This document shows positions 54,687 through 63,850 of a stretch of 64,000 bases of DNA, one piece after another. The stretch is from Pelagisphaera sp964404745 (lineage in GTDB: Bacteria > Verrucomicrobiota > Verrucomicrobiia > Opitutales > Opitutaceae), in assembly GCA_964404745.1 (NCBI GenBank), contig CAYOLG010000002.1, positions 62,001-126,000 on the forward strand, given 5' to 3'. Within the stretch, counting starts at the first letter, position 1. Each line of letters starts with the position of its first letter. Both the position numbers and the translations under genes were made by a program. Below the pieces are notes generated by a model. That model was not told the DNA's origin, made no database searches, and saw only the letters and a program-made list of their open reading frames with translations.

Positions 54687-55206
54687 ATTATATCATCCTT
54701 GATTTTAGCTGCGACATCCGTGCCGCGGCGCGTCTGTTGGTTAGCGCCAGACAGCGCTCTCCTTCCAGAAGCGGAAGAAATTCAGGCCAGACGGATCAGT
54801 TGCGCCCGGCTGGCTGGAAAGTTCTATTCGAATTCTACTATCATCTGTAATCTGTATTGGGTTGGTCGGTCGGCTTGGTTGCTTTAGATGCAGGATTGAT
54901 TTCGATTCGTAATTGAGCGCGAAATACGCTTTGAATTATTATCTGTCTGTATCGCGCGGCCAGGTGTTTCGTTTAACCTTTTGAGTGGCATTACTCAAAT
55001 GGCATGAGTAATTTCCGCAGGCTTTCGTTTGGTGGATCGGCGTTTTCCAGTTCCGAAGGCTTTCCGTTGCATGTTCGAGTCCGAATCGGCGAGCAGGTTG
55101 TTTACGCGGATAATCGAGCGAACGGAGCCAGTCCTTCGCTATGGTTGGGGACAATGCCAATCGAGATCCCGGTATCTACAATTTTGGTACTGATTCTACT
55201 TGCTCA
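54687..55206. other. Spacer between the two flagellin genes
   Basis: About 520 bp with no supported gene. A plus-strand frame starting at 55004 runs into the antisense of the broken flagellin, and I take it as chance. It carries the promoter of the intact flagellin on the minus strand, which I could not place. Confidence 0.45.
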
Positions 55207-55214
55207 AAAAAATA

Positions 55215-55240
55215 GGCCCCCCGTTCGAAAGCGAGGGGCC
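55215..55240 (-). terminator. Intrinsic terminator of the broken flagellin gene
   Basis: Stem GGCCCC (55215-55220) and GGGGCC (55235-55240), loop 14 nt, with As at 55206-55212 that read as Us on the minus strand. It begins about 16 bp after the reading frame ends. Confidence 0.75.
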
Positions 55241-55256
55241 GATGCCGTAGCAGTAA

Positions 55257-55935
55257 CTAATCCAAAAGTTGTAGGGCGATTTGAGAGGAGGCGTTTGCCT
55301 GGCCGAGAATTGACGCGCCGGCTTGGACCAGGATGTTCATCCGAGCTAATTGAGTGGACTCTTGAGCTACGTCGACATCGATGATTCGGCTATTCGCCGC
55401 TTCCAGATTCTCTTTATTGGTTACGAGCAGATCGGAAGCGAACGATAGCCTATTCGACTGAGCTCCGTTTTCGGCTCGCAGGGTAGCGACTGCTTCGATG
55501 CCACAGGTGATATGCGATATTGCCAGGGTGGCGAGATCCGAGGCTCCGGTGATGGACGTTAGATCGTTGCCCAGAGAGGCCTGATCAATGTCTACGGTTG
55601 TCCCGCCGTCTTGCATTGTGGCCACGGCCAGGGTAGTAGCAATCAACCCAAAAGGTGAACAGGGACACACCGTTGAAGGTTTCGCAGGAGATAGCCGCGA
55701 GCTGCGTTTGCAAGAACGATTGGGCATTGGCTATATTGGTTATGACGGCGCTGGTACGATTGATCGTAGCCGATAGTTTTATGGAGACAGCCAATCCGCC
55801 AGCCTCATCGGACGGTTAGACTACCTTTATATCGCTTAAGAGTCTATTGAGACTCTTTTGGAGCATTTGATTGCTCTTGGCGAGGTTGTTTGACGCAACT
55901 GTAGCTGGGCTATTAGTATTGATCACTACAGACAT
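55257..55935 (-). pseudogene. Broken second flagellin gene
   Basis: ATG 55935 opens VVINTNSPATVASNNLAKSN and LNRLLSDIKVV, then TAA at 55816-55818 interrupts; the same frame goes on with SDEAGGLAVSIKLSATINRT. Compared with the intact flagellin it lacks about 43 residues between SFLQTQ and LAAISCETFNGVSLF, an in-frame deletion. A frameshift near 55655 then moves the rest (TLAVATMQDGGTTVDIDQAS, then RAENGAQSNRLSFASDLL and LVQAGASILGQANASSQI) to another frame. Nonsense, deletion and frameshift together mean no flagellin can be made. Confidence 0.95.
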
Positions 55936-56034
55936 TTTTAACTTCCTTGTTTTTTTGGTTGCGGTGACCGTGTTTCGACGGGTTTTTTGATTTCGTATTA
56001 GCCGCACGTGTAACTCAATGAGCTACGCCCTCTA

Positions 56035-56060
56035 GTATCTGTTGCTCGGGAAGAACTTTA
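56035..56060 (-). promoter_or_regulatory. Possible sigma-28 promoter of the broken flagellin
   Basis: TAAAGTTC (56053-56060, minus strand) matches the sigma-28 -35 TAAAGTTT at 7 of 8 positions; ten bases on, ACAGATAC (56035-56042) matches GCCGATAA at 5 of 8. It lies about 100 bp upstream of ATG 55935. Moderate likeness only. Confidence 0.4.
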
Positions 56061-56179
56061 GAGGAAATCTACGGGATTCGAGCGGAATTTGTCTAGGGAC
56101 CAGGTGAATACCCTATCCGGGCGCTGAGTTGCGGACTTCAAACGGTCCACGCGGCGAGATCGCTTCATCGAATATCGTT

Positions 56180-56815
56180 ATGAAGCTTGCGTCTTGTTCC
56201 GAGCCTGTAGGATGTGCTTTAGTGAAGCGAAAGATTCTAGGTCTCGTGCTCGCGGGTGGGAAAAGCAAACGCTTTGGCCAGGACAAGGCGTCTTACGCGT
56301 TCCATGACGGCGTTTGCCAATTGGATTACGCTACGCGCTTGTTGGACGCGTTCTGTTCAAAGGTGGCTGTTTCCGTTAGCGGTGGCCAGCCGAGCACTTT
56401 TGCGGAAGAGGGTGGCGTTTACGACCTGATAAAAGACCGAGCGGGAGTTGAGGGGCCGATAGGCGGCGTTCTATCCGGCTTGGCGGAGGCTCGTGGAATG
56501 GGCCTATTCGTGATCGCTTGCGATATGCCTCTTCTCGATGCGAGTCTCGTTTTGCGATTGCTGACCCAGCGGGACGAAAGTCGACTAGCGACTTGCTATT
56601 TAGCATCCGATCGGAAGCCTGAGCCCTTGTGCGCTATTTATGAGCCCCATTGCCTTACCGCCCTTGAAAGGCATGTCGAGTCCGGGTATTCGAGTTTGCG
56701 ACGATTTTTGATGGATGAGAATGTATTAATGGTTCCTTGCCGGTCGCCTGAATTGCTTACCAGCCTGAATACTCGGGAAGACGTGGAGCGCTTGCAGTCG
56801 ATGGTTTCTAAGTAA
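56180..56815 (+). CDS. mobA: Molybdenum cofactor guanylyltransferase
   Basis: About 211 aa from ATG 56180; a GTG at 56222 is another possible start, nearer the family's first strand. LGLVLAGGKSKRFGQDKASY is the nucleotide-binding signature; AGVEGPIGGVLSGL and VIACDMPLLDASLVLRLL carry the metal-binding Asp. Links GMP to molybdopterin. The MOSC gene follows 17 bp later. The family pairing suggests the cell makes and uses a molybdenum cofactor. Confidence 0.88.
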   Translation: MKLASCSEPVGCALVKRKILGLVLAGGKSKRFGQDKASYAFHDGVCQLDYATRLLDAFCSKVAVSVSGGQPSTFAEEGGVYDLIKDRAGVEGPIGGVLSGLAEARGMGLFVIACDMPLLDASLVLRLLTQRDESRLATCYLASDRKPEPLCAIYEPHCLTALERHVESGYSSLRRFLMDENVLMVPCRSPELLTSLNTREDVERLQSMVSK

Positions 56816-56832
56816 AAAGTCTGGGATTCAAG

Positions 56833-57327
56833 ATGCAGAGCGACAGTCCTAAAATTCTCGAGATTTGCGTATCGCCGGGCCACGATTTCAAGGGCCGGCA
56901 TGGCAAGAGTAGGCTGAGAAACGAATCGATCAGCTTGGATGCCGTCGAATGCGTAGCGGGCAAAGGTTTGCGGGGGGATCGGTTTTTCGACTACAAATCC
57001 GATTTCAAGGGGCAAATCACCTTTTTCGATAAGGCAGTTGCCGATGATTTGCGAGAACGCCTGGGATTGGATTCGCTCGATCTCTCTCAAACTCGCCGAA
57101 ACGTTCTAATCGCTGGGGTCGAGCTAGACCGATTGATTGGCAAACAGTTTTCCTTAGGCGACGTTGTATTCGCTGGAGCGGAGGAATGCGCTCCCTGCTA
57201 TTGGATGAACGAAGCATTGGGCCAGGGCGCGGAAGAGATGCTGAAAGGACGAGGTGGCCTCAGGTGCCGGATTCTCTCTACTGGCGTCCTGAAAGTGGGC
57301 AAGATCGATATCCGCGAGATCGAATAA
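56833..57327 (+). CDS. MOSC domain protein
   Basis: 164 aa. VECVAGKGLRGDRFFDYK, QITFFDKAVADDL, RRNVLIAGVELDRLIGKQFS and AEECAPCYWMNEALG, with the conserved Cys of the MOSC fold, are typical. MOSC domains carry or insert sulfur for molybdenum-cofactor enzymes. It follows mobA closely and probably shares its transcript. Confidence 0.87.
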   Translation: MQSDSPKILEICVSPGHDFKGRHGKSRLRNESISLDAVECVAGKGLRGDRFFDYKSDFKGQITFFDKAVADDLRERLGLDSLDLSQTRRNVLIAGVELDRLIGKQFSLGDVVFAGAEECAPCYWMNEALGQGAEEMLKGRGGLRCRILSTGVLKVGKIDIREIE

Positions 57328-57330
57328 GGG

Positions 57331-57939
57331 ATGGCTATTGGTACGGTAATTCTAGATACGGAAAAAGTCGATTTCGAAGGCGAAACGCCAAGTTCCGTTT
57401 CAGACCTATGGGCTTTAATCGAGAGCTTTCTTGGTCAATCGAATCGAGTGATCGACGCGTTTATCTTTGATGGCGAGGCTTGGAGTACGGAACTAGGAGA
57501 GCCACTCGAATCCTGTCGAGAGGTCAGGATCGCCTCCGTTCCTGAAGTCGAAAAGCTGTCTCAGTTGGTGGATCAGTTGTTTGCCGAGGAAGACAAACTG
57601 ATCGAGCTATGGCGAAAGGGGGCATCGGAAGCCCTGCCCCTACCTTGGTGGGACTTCCAGCAGCGGGCTTAGGAAATCTTGAATGAGCCCCAGCCATTTA
57701 TTCGGTGTATCCAAGAGTTGAGCTTGTTTGGACGGGAGAAGCAAGCGGGTTGGGAAGGCCAGTTGAGCCAGGCTGAAGGGAAGCTATGCGAATGCCTGAA
57801 CTCGGTAATCGACCATTTTGAGAGTGGAGATTGCGTCGGTTACTCGGATGCCTCAGCGAGATTGGCGTCTACAGCGCTGCAGCGCGTATTCGAAACGTTG
57901 TTGCGGGATACGAAGCCGGTGTTGCAAGCGGGAATGTAG
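57331..57939 (+). pseudogene. Hypothetical gene next to maf, split by an in-frame TAG
   Basis: ATG 57331 opens a 113-codon frame that ends QQRA-TAG at 57670-57672. The same frame goes on at once with EILNEPQPFIRCIQELSLFG to a TAG at 57937-57939. Reading across the stop gives a smooth 203-residue helical protein (QQRA-x-EILNEP, where x would be Leu if TTG had become TAG). Alternatively, the second half could be its own gene with TTG at 57679 and AGGA at 57671-57674. I do not recognise the family. The next gene, maf, is broken too, which favours decay. Confidence 0.6.
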
Positions 57940-57940
57940 A

Positions 57941-59711
57941 ATTAGCGAGGAGCAAAAGGCGACAAGCGCCTTTAATGAGCGATTTCCAGCTTTAGCTGTT
58001 TGCCTGAATCAAGTCTCTCTTCGAGGACCTGGGGTTGCGGATTATGCTGCTGTCATTAGCAGATCGACCGATTGGGATGCTTTGGTCTCTCGTTGGCTGG
58101 AAGGTATCGATTTGGAAGCTAACACGGTTTACGCGGTGGCGGGATTCGGAAATGGATTCCATATTGCAGCCCCTCTGGATCGGTTGCCTGACAGCTCGTT
58201 CATATTTTGCGCCGAACCGCAAGCGGAAGCGATTTGCAAGATGGTTGATAGCGAGAGAGCGGAATCCCTTTTTAGCGATCCGCGATTCTACCCCGGGGTC
58301 GGGGATCTGGATGCGGATTTTTTCGAGTCCTTGTCGAAATTCCCCTCCTTGGAGATCACGAATGCCAGGCCTTTGGTATTTGCCCCGCTTTACAATCTGT
58401 ATCCAGAATTTTATAATCGATTCCTTTCAGAATTCCCCAAATCTTTGGAATACGGGAGGAAACTGGTTGGCACAAGTGTAATTGGGTCTGGCCTTTGGCA
58501 GGCGAACACTTTAGCGAACGCCCAGACACTTATTAATGCTCTGGAACTAAAGGCCGCTGCCGGCAATTTCCAGGGGTGCGTCGCTATTCTCGTCGCCGCC
58601 GGTCCATCCGTGGATGGAGCCATTGATTTTATTCGGGCTCGAGCGGACGACTGTTTGATTATAGCGGTTAATTCCTCCTATCGAGCTTTGCGTAATGCGG
58701 GGATCGTTCCCCATTTCGTGATTGCCGCCGACCCGTATGAATTTACCGGCAAATGGTTTGAAGGAGTACCTTGCGACGATTCGATTCTCATCGCCCCTTT
58801 CATGGTATACCCGCCTGTTGTTAAAAGATTCTGCGGGCGTATACTTACTTGGTCGTTGAACAATCTCTTGGCGTCCTATCTCCGTTTAACGAGTGGGCTG
58901 GATCTGGGTTCGGAGGTTACTGAGTTGGGGACGGTTTTGGCATGCGTGTTCGACATTGCCAAACTCTTTGGGCCCCGGGCGATCGTATTCGCGGGTCAAG
59001 ATTTAGCTGCGTGACCGGACGACCGGATGCACGCGAGCGATTCCTTCTATTCGGATATGGGCGGAGACCAGCTCAAGTCGCAAGCGTATCGGGTGCTTCC
59101 TAGCAACGAAGGAAGAGAACTTAAGGTCGAGAGCAAATTGTTTGTGTACCTGAAACGCTTGGAGTCCCTTGCCAAAATCCACGGCAGCGAAATCGGTCTA
59201 TACAATTTGTCCCATTCAGCGGCCAAAACCGAAGGCATTCCATATGTCGACTCTCAAAAGATGGCAAATCGGTTTAGCGGAGAATCTCGAGAACGGATTT
59301 CCCAGGGAATCGAGAAAGCCAAAGCGGCGATCCGCGACGCGAGCGATGTTAGGGGAAAGCTGGCCGAGTCGCTGAACCGATTGGCACCCTTTGCGAAATC
59401 GGTGTGTTCCCTTGCCCTGCAAAGCGCCGTGGAGTTGAAGGCGGCCCTAGAATCGGGGAGCAACGAGTTGGAAAAGAGGGGGTCAATATGCCTTAAAAAC
59501 GCATCAAGAGCTAGAAAGGCTCTTCGAGAAGAATCCTGATCCGAAAAAACTGCTGGAGGATGGGGCTCTCAAATACGAGCTGGCATTGTCCCGGTAGGCG
59601 ATCGGCTGGATGGAGAAAGGCGTTGATGATCAATTGCGGAGCGCAAAAGAGCTTCATGAGCGGCTTTGGGCTTTGCCAGAGGGGTGGTTTTCCTTTCTCA
59701 AGGCGGTTTAA
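57941..59711 (+). pseudogene. Broken Maf-type flagellin glycosyltransferase (MAF_flag10/DUF115)
   Basis: The frame ISEEQKATSAFNERFPALAV opens with ATT directly after the previous stop, where an ATG would be expected. The Maf core is plain: NTVYAVAGFGNGFHIAAPLD, AILVAAGPSVDGAIDFIRAR, LIIAVNSSYRALRNAGIVPH, FVIAADP, TELGTVLACVFDIAKLFGPR. TGA at 59012-59014 interrupts GQDLAA-x-PDDRMHASDSFYSD. A frameshift in the GGGGG at 59478-59482 and a TAG at 59595-59597 follow, and the final frame ends at TAA 59709-59711. Maf proteins move pseudaminic or legionaminic acid onto flagellin. Four lesions, so the gene is dead. Confidence 0.9.
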
Positions 59712-59788
59712 GCGTCGCGGAAGCAGCTTGGATAGAGGAAAGAGCCTATTCCTTTTAGGGTGAATCTGATGAAAAGCCGGTTTTTGGC

Positions 59789-59815
59789 TAAAGTTACTCA
59801 TATCGCTGTCGAAGC
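59789..59815 (+). promoter_or_regulatory. Possible sigma-28 promoter of fliD
   Basis: TAAAGTTA (59789-59796) matches the sigma-28 -35 TAAAGTTT at 7 of 8; 11 bases on, GTCGAAGC (59808-59815) matches GCCGATAA at 4 of 8. The spacing is right and fliD starts 24 bp later, but the -10 is weak. Confidence 0.35.
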
Positions 59816-59838
59816 CAATATTGCCGAGGCGGTAGTAT

Positions 59839-61575
59839 ATGCAGTTTCAACTAGCAGGGTTAGCGAGTGGATTTGATTGGAGGGTGATGATCGACCAGTT
59901 GATGGAGATCGAACGCATCCCCCAAGCGCGCCTGCGTGAAGACCAGTCTGAGAATACCGACAAGAAAGATTCCTTGCAGAGGGTCGACACAAAGCTCCAG
60001 GCCCTTAAGACTTCAGTTTCCGGTTTCAACGACGGTGTGCTCTACAATTCCAAGGCTGTAACGCTTTCTGACGAAACCTTGGGTATAATCGCTTCGGCTG
60101 GCACTTCCGCCCAGGAAGGCTCGTATAATATAGACGTCACTCAGCTAGCGACCTCCTCCAAACGGAACGGGAACACGGATGTTGGCGGCACGATCGGGTC
60201 GGCTGATACGCTCATCTCTAGTTTGAATCTGTCTACGGAAATCACCGAAGGCACGTTCTTCATAAATGGGCAGGAAATCACCATCCAGGAGACCGATACC
60301 CTGCAAGACGTCTTTGACGGAATCTCCATAGCCACGAGTGGAGTCGTTTCAGCCTCTTACGACGAGATTGCGGATAAAGTGACGCTAACAAGCTCGTCAG
60401 GGGAATTGGAGCTCGGCGGATCGAGCGATTCCAGCAACTTTCTCGCGGCTCTTAAATTAGAGCAAATCGAGATGGTCAGCTCGGGCGGAGGATCCACTTC
60501 AGTAAGCAGTTCCGGCACGTTAGGCGTGGTCGATCTCAATAGTTCGATTGCTTCCAGTGGAATCGGGGGAGGAAGCCCTATTTCCGGTTCCGGAACGATC
60601 ACCATTAACGGGGTGGCAATCTCCTTTGATGCGGATTCGGAAAGTATGAATGCCCTGATGACCCGAGTAAACGAGTCGGCTGCCAACGTTACCATGACTT
60701 ACGATTCTTCCGCCGATCAGTTTAGAATCGTCAACAATTCGACGGGAGCCTTGGAAATGCCGGTCATCGACAGCGATAACGGGCTTATGGCAGAACTGGG
60801 TCTCGATGGTTACGCCACCGTAGGGCAGGACTTGCGGTTTTCGATCGATGGCGGGGCTACTTTGTCCAGCCGATCCAATGTGATATCTGAAAGTGACCAT
60901 GGTATCCAGAGTCTAGATATAACGATTTCTGAGATTGGCTCCCAAAACATTGGGATCAGCCGGGATTCCGAAGCGCTTAGCGAGCAGATCAATAGCTTCA
61001 TAGCGACTTTTAACGATATCCAGGACTACATTCTGGAAGAGACTAAAGTTACCGTTGAAGAAACGGAAGTCACGCGGGGCAACTTGGCGGGCAACCGGGA
61101 GATCTCCCAATTGGACTCCCAATTGAGATCCTTGGCCTTTAGGCAAATTGAGGGCTTGGGGGGAGACATATTCCGCTTGGAGCACATCGGTATCGACTTT
61201 ATAAGCGGAACCTCAAAGCTGGAGATCAAGGACGCGTCCAAGCTGGAATCAGCCTTGGCGGCCAATCTAGATAAGCTGGAGGATCTATTTACCGGGGATA
61301 TTGACGGCGACGGCGATACTAGCGAGTCATTCACTGCCCGGATGGATGAATTTATCGAGAACTTCACCGCGGATGGTGGAATTCTGGATACGCAAATCAA
61401 TACGCTGACGGAACAAAACAGCGACATTGACTCGCAAATCGAAGAGATGGAGCGACGTCTCGAGTTCACACGACAGGCATTGGAGGCCAGTTTTATTGCC
61501 ATGGAAGAGGCGCAATCTAATATACAGCAGCAAGCCAACGCGCTAGCGGGCTTATCGCTGCCACAGCCGCAGTAA
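59839..61575 (+). CDS. fliD: Flagellar hook-associated protein 2 (filament cap)
   Basis: 578 aa. The N-terminal QLAGLASGFDWRVMIDQLME and RVDTKLQALKTSVSGFND is the FliD_N domain, the middle is a serine- and glycine-rich hypervariable part, and the C-terminal LRSLAFRQIEGLGGD, IGIDFISGTSKLEI, LAANLDKLEDLFTGDIDGDG and coiled DIDSQIEEMERRLEFTRQAL is FliD_C. It caps the filament and guides flagellin assembly. The frame is intact, unlike the maf gene just before it. It heads the downstream gene run through fliS. Confidence 0.95.
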   Translation: MQFQLAGLASGFDWRVMIDQLMEIERIPQARLREDQSENTDKKDSLQRVDTKLQALKTSVSGFNDGVLYNSKAVTLSDETLGIIASAGTSAQEGSYNIDVTQLATSSKRNGNTDVGGTIGSADTLISSLNLSTEITEGTFFINGQEITIQETDTLQDVFDGISIATSGVVSASYDEIADKVTLTSSSGELELGGSSDSSNFLAALKLEQIEMVSSGGGSTSVSSSGTLGVVDLNSSIASSGIGGGSPISGSGTITINGVAISFDADSESMNALMTRVNESAANVTMTYDSSADQFRIVNNSTGALEMPVIDSDNGLMAELGLDGYATVGQDLRFSIDGGATLSSRSNVISESDHGIQSLDITISEIGSQNIGISRDSEALSEQINSFIATFNDIQDYILEETKVTVEETEVTRGNLAGNREISQLDSQLRSLAFRQIEGLGGDIFRLEHIGIDFISGTSKLEIKDASKLESALAANLDKLEDLFTGDIDGDGDTSESFTARMDEFIENFTADGGILDTQINTLTEQNSDIDSQIEEMERRLEFTRQALEASFIAMEEAQSNIQQQANALAGLSLPQPQ

Positions 61576-61596
61576 TTTTGTATCTCTCCCACAGGC

Positions 61597-62286
61597 ATGA
61601 ATCTCCATTTTAGTCCCACTCGCGGGCTGCCTCTAACGGCAACCGTCTTATCTCTCGCATTCATCACTGGGTGCACCTCCGTTCACCGGGTCAATTCCGA
61701 GTACGATATGACCTTCGGCAAGAAGCGGGTGACCACCAACGTTTACCAAACGGGCTCGCTCCCAGGCGATCTAAGCCGCGTAGCTTTGCTGCCCTTCTAC
61801 AAGGGAAACTATGAACATCTGAGTTTCGATGAGCTAGAAGAGAACTTCCGCCTCGAGCTTATCGACAAGCGGCTTTTCGAGGTTGTTGCTATATCGCCGG
61901 AAACGATGAAGGAAATGTTTCCAGAAGCGCGCTACTCCTCGGTAGAATATCTCCCCACCGATCTGCTCACCAAATTGAACGCCCGTTACGACATCGATGG
62001 ATTGATGCTTGTCGACGTAAGCTATTTCAATGCTTACCAGCCCGTTGGATTGGGCATCAGGGCGAAATTGCTAAACGGTAATACCGGGGAACTTATCTGG
62101 GCCGTAGACGAGGTATTTGACGCATCCGATCCAAGGGTCTCGAATTCCGCTAGAAAATTTTACAAAACCGAATCGATCATCCAGTATCCCTTGCATAATA
62201 CGCAAACGACCCTGCACAGCCCCAATCGATTCTCGAAATATGTCGCCCACTCGCTTTTTAGCGCAATTAATTTACAAAAAGATTAA
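61597..62286 (+). CDS. Lipoprotein with a CsgG/GNA1162-like fold
   Basis: 229 aa. A lipoprotein signal ending AFITGC at residues about 21-26. The mature part has RVALLPFYKGNYEHLSFDEL, VVAISPETMKEMFPEARYSS and YDIDGLMLVDVSYFNAYQPV, which resembles the GNA1162/CsgG/FlgT-like small alpha/beta domain. It lies 21 bp after fliD, so it may serve flagellar assembly in the outer membrane, for example like FlgT; that is inference from position. Confidence 0.65.
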   Translation: MNLHFSPTRGLPLTATVLSLAFITGCTSVHRVNSEYDMTFGKKRVTTNVYQTGSLPGDLSRVALLPFYKGNYEHLSFDELEENFRLELIDKRLFEVVAISPETMKEMFPEARYSSVEYLPTDLLTKLNARYDIDGLMLVDVSYFNAYQPVGLGIRAKLLNGNTGELIWAVDEVFDASDPRVSNSARKFYKTESIIQYPLHNTQTTLHSPNRFSKYVAHSLFSAINLQKD

Positions 62287-62360
62287 AGTTCCTAAGGAAA
62301 GAGCCGTTTTTAAAATATACTAACAAAAACTGCCTAAAAAACTTTAATCGCATTTCTGTA

Positions 62361-62651
62361 ATGAACATCAATAACCACCCACAAGCAAACGACGTTTACG
62401 CCGGCAACCTGGCTAATCAGCCCAATAAAAAAGCTGCTCGGTCGCCAATCGAACCGAAGACGCAGGATCTGAAAGGAACTGTAGAGGACAAGATCGACTT
62501 GGGCAAACTGGACGCTCTGCGGGAGCAACCTGAGATTCGCCCGGAAGTAGTGGCCAAGGGAAAAGAGCTTCTCAACGATCCTAATTATCCGTCGCAGGAA
62601 ATCGTCGAATCAATTGCTAAGCTGATTGTGCCTTTTGACGATGAGGAATAG
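62361..62651 (+). CDS. flgM: FlgM-like anti-sigma-28 factor (short)
   Basis: 96 aa. The first 45 residues are Asn/Lys/Pro-rich and likely disordered. The last 50, including IRPEVVAKGKELLNDPNYP and EIVESIAKLIV, resemble the FlgM core (R-x-E-K-V-x-x-L-K ... I-A-x-x-L). It lies between the lipoprotein gene and fliS, where FlgM is often encoded. FlgM holds sigma-28 until the hook is complete. Likeness is short, so moderate confidence. Confidence 0.55.
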   Translation: MNINNHPQANDVYAGNLANQPNKKAARSPIEPKTQDLKGTVEDKIDLGKLDALREQPEIRPEVVAKGKELLNDPNYPSQEIVESIAKLIVPFDDEE

Positions 62652-62707
62652 ATAATAACCCTTATTTTTACAGCAAAGGGTATTAGTAGAAGCATTAGCC
62701 TCTGATA

Positions 62708-63157
62708 ATGAATCAAAACGCCGCTTCCTATAAGAAAGCCGCCATACTGTCCGCCAGCCCTGAGCGACTAATCCTGATGCTTTATGATGGAGCGCTCGAT
62801 GCGATGCGGGAAGCGAAGAGGGGTTTTGAGATCGAAGATCTGAAGCTGCGAAACGAAACGATTAGCAATAATCTAATCAAAGCTCAAAACATATTTGGCG
62901 AGCTTCAACGATCGCTGCGATTGGACTTGGGGGGTGAGTTTGCGGATCGGATGTTTGGTCTCTACGGTTTCTATTCGATGAAGCTTAATGAAGCTAACTT
63001 CAAGAAATTCGAGGAGCCCATTGATACGGTGATCAGGCTTTTTACGGAGATCCGGGATGCCTGGGAGGAAATGCTTTCCAAACAGAAGGTAAAAGCGGAG
63101 CCCGCTCCGGCCTTTACTGGAATGGGTGTGGGCGAGGGACTCTCGCTTAGAGCTTGA
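62708..63157 (+). CDS. fliS: Flagellar export chaperone FliS
   Basis: 149 aa. SYKKAAILSASPERLILMLY and DGALDAMREAKRGFEIED are the FliS N-terminus; the helical middle ISNNLIKAQNIFGELQRSLR follows. It binds flagellin's C-terminus in the cytoplasm and prevents early polymerisation. Located close to fliD as in most bacteria. C-terminal 20 residues are a proline/glycine tail. Confidence 0.9.
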   Translation: MNQNAASYKKAAILSASPERLILMLYDGALDAMREAKRGFEIEDLKLRNETISNNLIKAQNIFGELQRSLRLDLGGEFADRMFGLYGFYSMKLNEANFKKFEEPIDTVIRLFTEIRDAWEEMLSKQKVKAEPAPAFTGMGVGEGLSLRA

Positions 63158-63407
63158 GCTTTGATTTCAATAGCGCGTCGCTGCGGAATCCAGCTTTTTG
63201 CCCAGAAGCTTCGGTAAAGTCGGAGTTGGCCGCGACTACGATGGTCGAAGTTTCGTTTAGTGAACCGTGGGCTTTCAGATTTTGGTAGCGGGCGATCGAT
63301 ATCACCAAAAGGAGCGAGACTAGAACGAAGTCCTTGAACCTGAGAGCATTCCTTCGCTTGCAAATAGCGGGCAGTGTTTCATCTTCGCATGAAGATCCAG
63401 CTGGCAA
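63147..63407 (-). CDS. Possible small membrane protein on the minus strand
   Basis: 86 codons. One hydrophobic segment FVLVSLLLVISIARY near residues 27-41, a short N-terminus and a 45-residue exported or cytoplasmic end. It overlaps fliS by 11 nt end to end and the plus-strand flgN-like frame at its start. The codons are protein-like, but I recognise no family. It would explain the otherwise empty 216-bp gap in the flagellar run. Confidence 0.35.
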   Translation of the reverse strand: MPAGSSCEDETLPAICKRRNALRFKDFVLVSLLLVISIARYQNLKAHGSLNETSTIVVAANSDFTEASGQKAGFRSDALLKSKLKL

Positions 63408-63424
63408 GACAGTGGGTTCCCAAA

Positions 63425-63799
63425 ATGAAACGGCGATTTATTCTCCTAGACGCTTACGAACGGTTCACCGAAAAGGAAACCCTTTGCCTGAAGGAATCCA
63501 ATTTCGATGAGGCGCTGCGCCTTCAAGGGAAGAAATCGAAGATTATTCGCGAGTTAGCGGATCTCGATGATGCGGAACGCTTGAGCGAGGAGAAAAGGCA
63601 GGAGTTTAATCGGCGTCTTGCGGATCTTGAGCGGATCGAATCGGAGAACGGCCAGCTCTTAGAGCGAATGCAGTCAGAGAATCGTTCTCAAGTTCGATCT
63701 TTGTCGAAGCGAGTGTTGGCAGTCTCCAGTATTCAAAAGGCGTACGGTAGCTCTGGTGGCAAGGCCACGACCGAAAGAGGTCTCGAAGGCAAAGCATAG
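63425..63799 (+). CDS. FlgN/FliT-like flagellar chaperone candidate
   Basis: About 124 aa from ATG 63425 (ATG 63374 and 63389 are other in-frame choices). Entirely helical and charged: LLDAYERFTEKETLCLKESN, FDEALRLQGKKSKIIRELAD, LADLERIESENGQLLERMQS, SKRVLAVSSIQKAYG. The length and helical pattern are those of FlgN/FliT-like chaperones, and it follows fliS. I infer the role from position; sequence likeness is too low to be sure. Confidence 0.5.
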   Translation: MKRRFILLDAYERFTEKETLCLKESNFDEALRLQGKKSKIIRELADLDDAERLSEEKRQEFNRRLADLERIESENGQLLERMQSENRSQVRSLSKRVLAVSSIQKAYGSSGGKATTERGLEGKA

Positions 63800-63850
63800 C
63801 CGACCCGCCCATCAAAGCCGCTTGGCCATGCAACCCAAATCCTAAAAGAT

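Noticed and set aside
55004..55384. A 126-codon plus-strand frame near the broken flagellin.
   Set aside because: Its second half is antisense to the flagellin C-terminus, and its first half has no family.
19471..59711. In-frame stops read as a recoded stop codon or selenocysteine.
   Set aside because: TAG, TGA and TAA all occur, only in genes that also carry indels or lost starts; intact genes show no internal stops.
62658..62681. A hairpin between flgM and fliS as a terminator.
   Set aside because: The stem is only 6 bp, the loop is 12 nt and no U-tract follows.
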